Shown here in pieces: positions 42,512 through 48,081 of a stretch of 48,081 nt of DNA. Under the pieces are notes generated by a model. That model saw only the letters and a list, made by a program, of their open reading frames with translations. It was not told the DNA's origin and ran no database searches. Positions within the stretch are counted from its first letter, which is position 1. Every line of letters starts with the position of its first letter. The position numbers and the translations under genes are program-made. The stretch covers positions 1 to 48,081 of the forward strand of contig JAFXDB010000112.1 of NCBI GenBank assembly GCA_017516305.1, given 5' to 3'. This stretch comes from Clostridia bacterium. GTDB lineage: Bacteria > Bacillota > Clostridia > Christensenellales > Aristaeellaceae.

Positions 42512-44701
42512 ATGCTTCGCAAATCCCGGACGTATTACAAATACCTGCTGAGCTATGTCGCCCTGCTGATGGCCGCCACGCTTGTCCTGGTGGTCTTTTC
42601 GCAGGCCTTCTTTATCGTGCAGCTGAAGGAAAATCTGACCGAAACGCATCGCAGCCGCCTGCGCCAGCTGGTGCAGCAGCTGGATGACGACATCAGCCAG
42701 GTCTACACCATTGATTATCAGATCTCCTCCGTCAACGAGAACTTCCTGTCCTACTACCTGTCCGAGCCGGGTCCCATGCGGGACCTGCGCATCGTCAACG
42801 AGCTGCACAACCTGCTGGCGCCCTCCACCTTCATTGCCGAGATGGCCCTGGTGGAGCGCGGCGCCACCGATGTATACACCTCCAGCGCCGTCTATGCAAG
42901 GGAGCTGTTCTTCAGCGGCATCTTCTCCTTTGACGCCTGGAGCGACCCCGTGGGCGACCTGTCCGCCCTGCGCGGCCGCATCGTGCGCCCGGCCGAGCGC
43001 GTCAACGGCTCGGAGCGCTACATCACCTTCATCAACGCCGCCTCAGTCTTCTCCCGCCTGCAGAACACGGTGCAGCTTTACTTCGTCAAGGAGAGCCATT
43101 TCCTGTCCCTGCTGTCCCCGGCGGAATCACCCAGCCAGCAGGGTGCCATCTGGGATGCGGACGGGCGCATCATCGTCTCCACCCTGGCGCTGGAAGGCCC
43201 CGTCGGAGCGGGAAATGTGCGCATCGGCGGCACGGAGTACCACGTCCTGCTGGAGGCCTCCGCCGTCACCGACTGGACCTACGCCATGCTGCTCCCCACG
43301 GACGAATTCTTCGCCCCCATCCACCGCGCCCAGGTGACCCTGCTGGTGTTCCTGGCGGCGCTCATTGCCGCCGGTACGCTGGTCATCCACTACGCCATGA
43401 AGGTCAATTACCGTCCCCTGCGCGAGCTGACGGAGCAGCTGGGCGCGGCCACGGGCGATGAGCTGAGCTCCCTCCGGGACGTCATCGGCTCCCTGGCGGA
43501 GCAGAACGAAAGCATGCGCGCCCAGCTGATGTGTTCCCCGGACGGGCAGGCCCTGCGGGATACGCTGCTCTTTGCGCTCCTCAAGGGCAAGTTCACCTCC
43601 CTGGAGGCCTTCAACCAGGAGGCCGCGCCCCTGAACATGCGCTTTGACAGCCCCTGCTACCAGGTGCTGATGCTGCGCCACTTCGCCAGCGGGGACGCCG
43701 GAGAGGCCGAGATCCCCCGTCCGCTGCTGCAAACCGCCTTTGCCGACGCCCTGGGGCCGGATTTCACCTTCCATTTCCGCGAGCTGTTCGAGCCCTCCAC
43801 CATCGTGTGCCTGGTGGGCTGCAGCCCCGAAAAGGCCGCCGATCTTCCGGGCCGCTGCCTCACCCTGCTGGACATTCTGGCCCAGCAGCACGGTCTGGCC
43901 TTCACCATCGGCATGAGCGATATGCGCGACGACGTGGGCCAGATGACCGCCGCCTGCTTCGAGGCGACCCAGGCCGTCCGGGAGCACTTCATCCGCGGAC
44001 GGCACCAGCTCATCCGTTACAGCGAGCTGGACAAGACGCTGACCGCCGCCGGGCCCGACGTTTCCGCCAGCAACCCCCTGAACGAACTGCGCGCGCTGTC
44101 CACCATGACCCGCCCCCAGCAGCGGGAGGCCCTGCAGCGCTTCGTCATGCGGCTGAAGGCCGAAAGCGTCCCCTCCCTGCTGGCCAAGTCCTACTGCAAC
44201 AGCGCGGTGCAGGCCCTCATGGCAGCCTGCGGCGGCGCCGTCAATATGGATGACCTGTTCACCATCTCCTACCTGCGCACGGCGGACGATTACCTCGCCT
44301 TCATGCTTCATCTGCTGGAGGAGGACGCCGAAGCCGCCATGCCCCACGCCGCCGCCGACCCCGGCGCGCAGACCCCCGTGCCGGAGCTTCTCGGCCGCAT
44401 CTACGCCTGCGTCGCCGAGCGCTTTGACGACTGCAACTTCTCCATTCAGGAGGTGGCCGACGCCCTCTCCCTCTCCGGCAGCTACCTGAGCCAGTACTTC
44501 AAGCAGCAGACCGGCGACACCCTCACCGCCCACGTTGCCGCCCTGCGCATCCGCAAGGCCTGCACGCTCCTGGAGACCACCGCCATGCCCCTGCAGATGA
44601 TCTCCGAATCCGTGGGCTACTACAACCAGAACTCCTTCATCCGCCGTTTCAAGCAGATCACCGGCATGACCCCCGGCGAATACCGCCGCGGCCATCAGTA
44701 A
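42512..44701 (+). CDS. Membrane-spanning AraC-family transcription regulator
   Basis: The 729-residue protein has one membrane helix at residues about 12-36, an extracytoplasmic sensor region of about 230 residues, and a second helix at about 270-292 (VTLLVFLAALIAAGTLVIHY). A cytosolic linker follows, and the last 100 residues are a two-helix-turn-helix AraC domain (SIQEVADALSLSGSYLSQYF and PLQMISESVGYYNQNSFIRR, ending in GMTPGEYRRG). Such one-component regulators (YesN/LplR-like) sense a sugar outside and act on DNA inside. It faces the pectin operon, so this is its likely target. GGAGG is present upstream. Confidence 0.92.
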   Translation: MLRKSRTYYKYLLSYVALLMAATLVLVVFSQAFFIVQLKENLTETHRSRLRQLVQQLDDDISQVYTIDYQISSVNENFLSYYLSEPGPMRDLRIVNELHNLLAPSTFIAEMALVERGATDVYTSSAVYARELFFSGIFSFDAWSDPVGDLSALRGRIVRPAERVNGSERYITFINAASVFSRLQNTVQLYFVKESHFLSLLSPAESPSQQGAIWDADGRIIVSTLALEGPVGAGNVRIGGTEYHVLLEASAVTDWTYAMLLPTDEFFAPIHRAQVTLLVFLAALIAAGTLVIHYAMKVNYRPLRELTEQLGAATGDELSSLRDVIGSLAEQNESMRAQLMCSPDGQALRDTLLFALLKGKFTSLEAFNQEAAPLNMRFDSPCYQVLMLRHFASGDAGEAEIPRPLLQTAFADALGPDFTFHFRELFEPSTIVCLVGCSPEKAADLPGRCLTLLDILAQQHGLAFTIGMSDMRDDVGQMTAACFEATQAVREHFIRGRHQLIRYSELDKTLTAAGPDVSASNPLNELRALSTMTRPQQREALQRFVMRLKAESVPSLLAKSYCNSAVQALMAACGGAVNMDDLFTISYLRTADDYLAFMLHLLEEDAEAAMPHAAADPGAQTPVPELLGRIYACVAERFDDCNFSIQEVADALSLSGSYLSQYFKQQTGDTLTAHVAALRIRKACTLLETTAMPLQMISESVGYYNQNSFIRRFKQITGMTPGEYRRGHQ

Positions 44702-44715
44702 AGGAGGTATATTCC

Positions 44716-45435
44716 ATGGCGCGCAAGCTCGTATCTCTGCTGACCATCCTGTTCCTTCTGTGCATCCCTGTCACGGCGGAGGAGGCTGCCACGACGCAAG
44801 CAGGTGCATCCACAGCCTCCCCCTACCCCACCGGCTCCTTCACCCCTGCGCCGGAGGACTTCCTCGGCACCTGGAGCATCCGCCACATCGTGCTCGAGGG
44901 AGCTCTGCTCACCGAAGATGCGCTGACCGGCGCCGGCCCGGGCAGCATCGTCATCAGCGCGGACAGCCTCACCAGCTACACAGAGGATGAGCCGGTCAGC
45001 ACCTTCGCCTACACCATTGACGGCAGCACCCTTACCGCATCAGACGGCAGCGTCGTGCAGATGCTGGCACGGAATGTGCTCTACGTGTGCAGTGCTGACG
45101 ATACCCTCAGCGTCATCTTCGTCCGCAGCAGCGGACCGGTTTACAGTCCCTTCTTCGGCGACTGGCAGCTGCTGATGGTCTACAACTGCGGTGAAGAGGT
45201 AGACCTGTCCGAAGTCGCGGCAATGCAGATCGTCTGTCGCTTCGACGCGGAAGGCTTCCATGCCATTCAGAACGGCGTGGTGATGAACTCCATGCCCGTC
45301 ACCTACGTCGGCAACCAGTGCAGCCTTGACTTCGGCGACTCCACGATCACCTTCACCATTGACGGCGCAGGCCTCATTCGCGGCATTCCCGAGGGCGAGG
45401 ACGGCGTGATGCTCCTCATCCCTGCTGCCGAATAA
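44716..45435 (+). CDS. Secreted protein of unknown function, two lipocalin-like repeats
   Basis: The 239-residue protein starts behind a perfect AAGGAGGT, 14 bases after the regulator. It has a signal peptide (MARKLVSLLTILFLLCIPVT, cut near VTA-EE) and a Thr/Ser/Pro linker. Two similar beta-rich units follow (FLGTWSIRHIVLEGALL...GSTLTASDG and FFGDWQLLMVYNCGEEV...STITFTIDG), like small lipocalin-like repeats. No specific family is recognised. Co-transcription with the sensor regulator suggests it may be exported to assist sensing. Confidence 0.75.
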   Translation: MARKLVSLLTILFLLCIPVTAEEAATTQAGASTASPYPTGSFTPAPEDFLGTWSIRHIVLEGALLTEDALTGAGPGSIVISADSLTSYTEDEPVSTFAYTIDGSTLTASDGSVVQMLARNVLYVCSADDTLSVIFVRSSGPVYSPFFGDWQLLMVYNCGEEVDLSEVAAMQIVCRFDAEGFHAIQNGVVMNSMPVTYVGNQCSLDFGDSTITFTIDGAGLIRGIPEGEDGVMLLIPAAE

Positions 45436-45440
45436 CAAAG

Positions 45441-45712
45441 TTGCCGTTCACACCCTGTCCTCCTGCAAAGGAAGGGCACAGACCATCAACAAACCCTTGG
45501 GAGGCGTCGGAGGGCTCGCAAGCCCTTCGACTTTTGATCGAAAATCGGCGACATGCGCGGCGATTTTCGCGCTTTTCCGTCAGGAAAAGCTTCCTTACAC
45601 GAACGAACGGCCGGGAGAACGACTTGTCGTTCGACCAGTGAGTGAGTGCAAAATCTCGACAAAGTGCCTAAAGCACTTTGTCGACGCGCTGTGCCCTCCT
45701 GCAAGGGAGGGC
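45441..45712. repeat. Multi-hairpin intergenic element
   Basis: This 376-base gap before rimO holds at least six consecutive stems: 45507-45530 (10 pairs), 45540-45568 (8), 45572-45589 (7), 45617-45632 (7), 45656-45684 (12, TCGACAAAGTGC) and 45693-45712 (GCCCTCC/GGAGGGC, then ATTTCTG). The start and end share CTGTGCCCT in inverted orientation. The last stem could terminate the upstream transcript. No open frame looks real. Confidence 0.65.
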
Positions 45713-45743
45713 ATTTCTGTGTCCGTTCCCAGCCGTCTGCATC

Positions 45744-45772
45744 TTTTCAAATCCGACAAAACGTGCTACAAT
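45744..45772 (+). promoter_or_regulatory. Promoter of rimO-pgsA
   Basis: TTTTCA (45744-45749) and TACAAT (45767-45772) are 17 bases apart, 40 bases before the start codon. Confidence 0.6.
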
Positions 45773-45811
45773 GTACCTGTACCCCAATATCCGATATAAG
45801 GAGACCCCTAT

Positions 45812-47149
45812 ATGATCAAACCCCTTTCCGTCGGTGTGATCTCCCTGGGCTACAACAAGAACCGCGTGGATACCGAGACCGCGCTGGGTCTGCTGCAGGA
45901 GGCAGGCTATGTTTTCACCGGCGACCCGGCCCAGGCCGATATCCTGATGGTCAACACCTGCGGCTTCATTGAGAGCGCCAAGGAGGAATCCATCGACGCG
46001 ATTTTTGAAATGGCCGCCTATAAAAAGGAGGGCCGGTGCCGCCTGCTGATCGTCACCGGCTGCCTGACCCAGCGCTACGCCGACGCCCTGAAGGACGAGA
46101 TCCCCGAGATCGACGTCATCCTGGGCGTGAACCAGTACGCGCAGCTCCCCGCCATGATCGAAAAGGCCCTGGCGGAGAAGAAGCCCCAGGTCTGCTGCGC
46201 GGATGATCACAGCTACTACGCCCACGACCGCGTGCTGACCACCCCCGCCTACACGGCCTACACCCGCATCGGCGAGGGTTGCTCCAACCGCTGCACCTTC
46301 TGCGCCATCCCCCTCATCCGCGGCCCCTACCGCTCCCGGAGCGAGGCGGACGTGCTGGCGGAGATCGAGCAGCTGGCACAGCAGGGCGTGAAGGAGCACA
46401 TCCTCGTGGCCCAGGACACCACCCGCTTCGGCACCGATTTCTCCCAGGATGGCCACACCACCCTGCCCGAGCTTCTTCAAAAAGCAGCAGCCATCCCCGG
46501 CGTGGAATGGCTGCGCGTGCTGTACTGCTACCCGGACGAAACCGACGACCGCCTGCTGGACGTCATCGCCAATACCCCCAACATCTGCAAGTACCTGGAT
46601 CTGCCCATCCAGCATGTCAACGACACGGTGCTCAGGCGCATGCACCGCCGCGGCAGCAAGGCGGACATCCTGCGCTGCATCAGGGGCGCGCGCGAACGCG
46701 GGCTGACCCTGCGCACGTCCATCATCGTGGGCTTTCCCGGCGAGACAGAGGAGCAGTTCGAGGAGCTGCTGGAGGTGCTGCGCGAGGCGGAATTTGACCG
46801 CCTGGGCGCCTTCACCTACTCGCCCGAGGAGGACACTCCCGCCGCCCGGCTCCCCGACCAGATCCCCGAGGAGGTCAAGCAGGAGCGCTACGATCGCCTG
46901 ATGCGCATGCAGCAGGAGATCAGCCTCAAACGCAACCAGGCCCGCGTCGGCACGGTGGAGAAGGTGCTGGTCACCGCTGTGAACGAGGACGGCCTGTGCC
47001 TGGGCCGCAGCCACCGCGAGGCCCCGGAGACCGACGGCGAGATCGTTTTCACCCTTCCCGAGGGTGCTTCCGTTCCTGAAATTGGTTCCTTTGTCAACGT
47101 CCGCCTGACGAAGGCTGACGCCTACGACCTGATGGGGGTGCTGGAATGA
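45812..47149 (+). CDS. rimO: Ribosomal protein S12 methylthiotransferase
   Basis: The 445-residue protein has three domains. The N-terminal UPF0004 domain (1-125) normally carries three Cys for an extra [4Fe-4S] cluster: here Cys50 (NTCGF) and Cys84 (VTGC) are present, but the first is Tyr14 (SLGYNKNRVDTE where SLGC is usual). The radical SAM domain has Cys157, Cys161 and Cys164 in CSNRCTFC followed by IRGPYRSR, the RimO-specific signature. A C-terminal TRAM domain follows. It methylthiolates Asp89 of S12. The ribosome-binding site AAGGAG is present, and it overlaps pgsA (ATGA). Confidence 0.93.
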   Translation: MIKPLSVGVISLGYNKNRVDTETALGLLQEAGYVFTGDPAQADILMVNTCGFIESAKEESIDAIFEMAAYKKEGRCRLLIVTGCLTQRYADALKDEIPEIDVILGVNQYAQLPAMIEKALAEKKPQVCCADDHSYYAHDRVLTTPAYTAYTRIGEGCSNRCTFCAIPLIRGPYRSRSEADVLAEIEQLAQQGVKEHILVAQDTTRFGTDFSQDGHTTLPELLQKAAAIPGVEWLRVLYCYPDETDDRLLDVIANTPNICKYLDLPIQHVNDTVLRRMHRRGSKADILRCIRGARERGLTLRTSIIVGFPGETEEQFEELLEVLREAEFDRLGAFTYSPEEDTPAARLPDQIPEEVKQERYDRLMRMQQEISLKRNQARVGTVEKVLVTAVNEDGLCLGRSHREAPETDGEIVFTLPEGASVPEIGSFVNVRLTKADAYDLMGVLE

Positions 47150-47715
47150 ATCTGCCCAACAAGCTTTCCCTGCTGCGCGTGCTGCTGATCCCGGTGATGG
47201 TGCTGATGATGTACCTGCCGGGCATCCCGTTCGTCATCCTTTCCACGGCGGTCTTTGGCGCCGCCGCCTTCACCGACTACCTGGACGGCCACATCGCCCG
47301 CCGCGATAACCTGGTGACCGACTTCGGCAAGTTCATCGACCCTGTGGCGGACAAGCTCCTGAACCTGTCGGCGATGATCATGCTGATCCACTGCGGCGTG
47401 ATGCCCGCGTGGGCGGTCATCCTCATCCTCGCCCGCGAGCTGGCCGTGGACGGCCTGCGCATGGTGGCCGTGGGCCAGGGCCGCGTCATCGCCGCCGGCC
47501 CCCTGGGCAAGATCAAGACCGCCAGCCAGATGGTGGTGATCATCTTCATGATGCTCATCTGCCGCCTGGTGCCCGCCATTCCGGCGCTTTCCTTCCTGCA
47601 GCTGCCGGTGGATATCATCCGCTGGGCGGGCATCGCCTGGATCGCCGTCATCACCGCCTGGAGCGGCATTGACTACTTCGTGCGGAACTTCGACTGCATC
47701 CGGAACGCGAAGTAA
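47146..47715 (+). CDS. pgsA: CDP-diacylglycerol-glycerol-3-phosphate 3-phosphatidyltransferase
   Basis: The 189-residue protein has the CDP-alcohol phosphatidyltransferase motif D-x2-DG-x2-AR-x8-G-x3-D-x3-D in TDYLDGHIARRDNLVTDFG then KFIDPVADK. There are about five membrane helices. It makes phosphatidylglycerol phosphate, the first committed step to phosphatidylglycerol. The start overlaps the rimO stop by four bases, an order common in Clostridia. Confidence 0.95.
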   Translation: MNLPNKLSLLRVLLIPVMVLMMYLPGIPFVILSTAVFGAAAFTDYLDGHIARRDNLVTDFGKFIDPVADKLLNLSAMIMLIHCGVMPAWAVILILARELAVDGLRMVAVGQGRVIAAGPLGKIKTASQMVVIIFMMLICRLVPAIPALSFLQLPVDIIRWAGIAWIAVITAWSGIDYFVRNFDCIRNAK

Positions 47716-47735
47716 GGCGGACATATGCCTTTCAG

Positions 47736-47770
47736 CGGCTCCTTTCCTTCGGGAGGGGAGCCGTTTTGAT
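47736..47770 (+). terminator. Terminator of the rimO-pgsA operon
   Basis: CGGCTCCTTTCC and GGAGGGGAGCCG form a 12-pair stem closed by a stable TTCG tetraloop, followed by TTTTGATTT. Confidence 0.85.
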
Positions 47771-47828
47771 TTCACGGAAGATGGATGCCCAGGGGCTGAA
47801 ATGCGCATTGATATTCCGGCACAAATGA

Positions 47829-48081
47829 GGTTCTTCACGATTTCTTAGGGAATGATCAGCAATGCAGGAGGGAGGCCGCTTTCGCCCGCCGAAAGCGGCG
47901 CAAAGGCGCTGGGGGGAATCGAACAGCGATTCCCCCCCGTCCCCCTCTTGCCCCCCAAGGCGTCGGAAAGGCGGCTGCATTCATGGGCGGCGACGTTGCG
48001 GAGGGTTGCTTGAATGAATAGGAAAGATGGCGCAACCCTCCGCAAAGACGCCGCATCGTCCTCTTTGAGGCTCTGGTGCAG
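47829..48081. repeat. Structured intergenic element with terminal inverted repeats, copy 2 (runs off window)
   Basis: This copy is similar to 13062-13317 over its whole visible length in the same orientation. It begins GGTTCTTCACG (one change from copy 1). The first hairpin is unchanged. The second has GGGGGGAATCG/CGATTCCCCCC (47911-47937) with compensatory changes. The 14-pair stem TTGCGGAGGGTTGC is conserved while its loop differs. The closing arm and the right terminal repeat lie beyond the edge. Confidence 0.8.

Overview
The window looks like chromosome of a GC-rich member of the Clostridia (Bacillota). Ribosome-binding sites are strong AGGAGG types, sugar transporters are Lpl/CUT1-like with lipoprotein or signal-peptide binding proteins, rimO is coupled to pgsA, and a thymidine kinase sits beside rlmH. 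The lineage is inferred from gene style only; a gut or rumen pectin user is the best guess.

Region 1 (1-11,310) is an RHS/YD-repeat polymorphic-toxin locus. The 3' part of one long RHS gene enters from the left edge. Five further pieces of the same RHS core follow, each cut off at its 5' end. Four of these five end in their own unrelated C-terminal tip followed by a small exported or membrane gene (candidate immunity). The sixth module is broken. Cores are moderately GC-rich and tips are AT-rich, unlike the GC-rich chromosome to the right. Several module junctions share a GGCCATCCG hairpin, and two share about 55 bases of leader. Long identical tracts between cores point to ongoing recombination. 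The region ends at a 3' fragment of a tRNA-Thr(GGU) gene, probably the attachment site of a genomic island, with a decayed resolvase-like gene just beyond.

Region 2 (11,600-18,016) carries housekeeping and accessory genes on the minus strand: an EamA exporter, an operon of tdk, two ThrE-type exporter halves, rlmH and a barnase-like secreted RNase, then an XRE regulator and msrA. A roughly 319-base element with terminal inverted repeats and nested stems lies at 13,062-13,380. A second copy runs off the right edge (47,829-48,081), and one stem shows compensatory changes between the copies.

Region 3 (18,047-42,190) is a minus-strand pectin/rhamnogalacturonan utilisation locus. From right to left it has a very large sugar-binding protein, two permeases, an NHL/TPR membrane protein (frameshifted near its signal peptide), a YIP1-family protein, a DUF5696 protein, a second permease pair, two more binding proteins, then GH28, GH95, CE12, a CE8-CE12 fusion, a DUF402 protein, GH105 and a serine hydrolase. 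All the enzymes lack signal peptides, so oligosaccharides are probably imported and cut inside the cell. No transporter ATPase and no pectate lyase are present. A CcpA/LacI-type operator overlaps the start of the main binding-protein transcript.

Region 4 (42,444-48,081) is on the plus strand: a membrane-spanning AraC regulator divergent from the locus, a small secreted protein, a multi-hairpin intergenic stretch, then rimO (with an unusual Cys-to-Tyr change) and pgsA.
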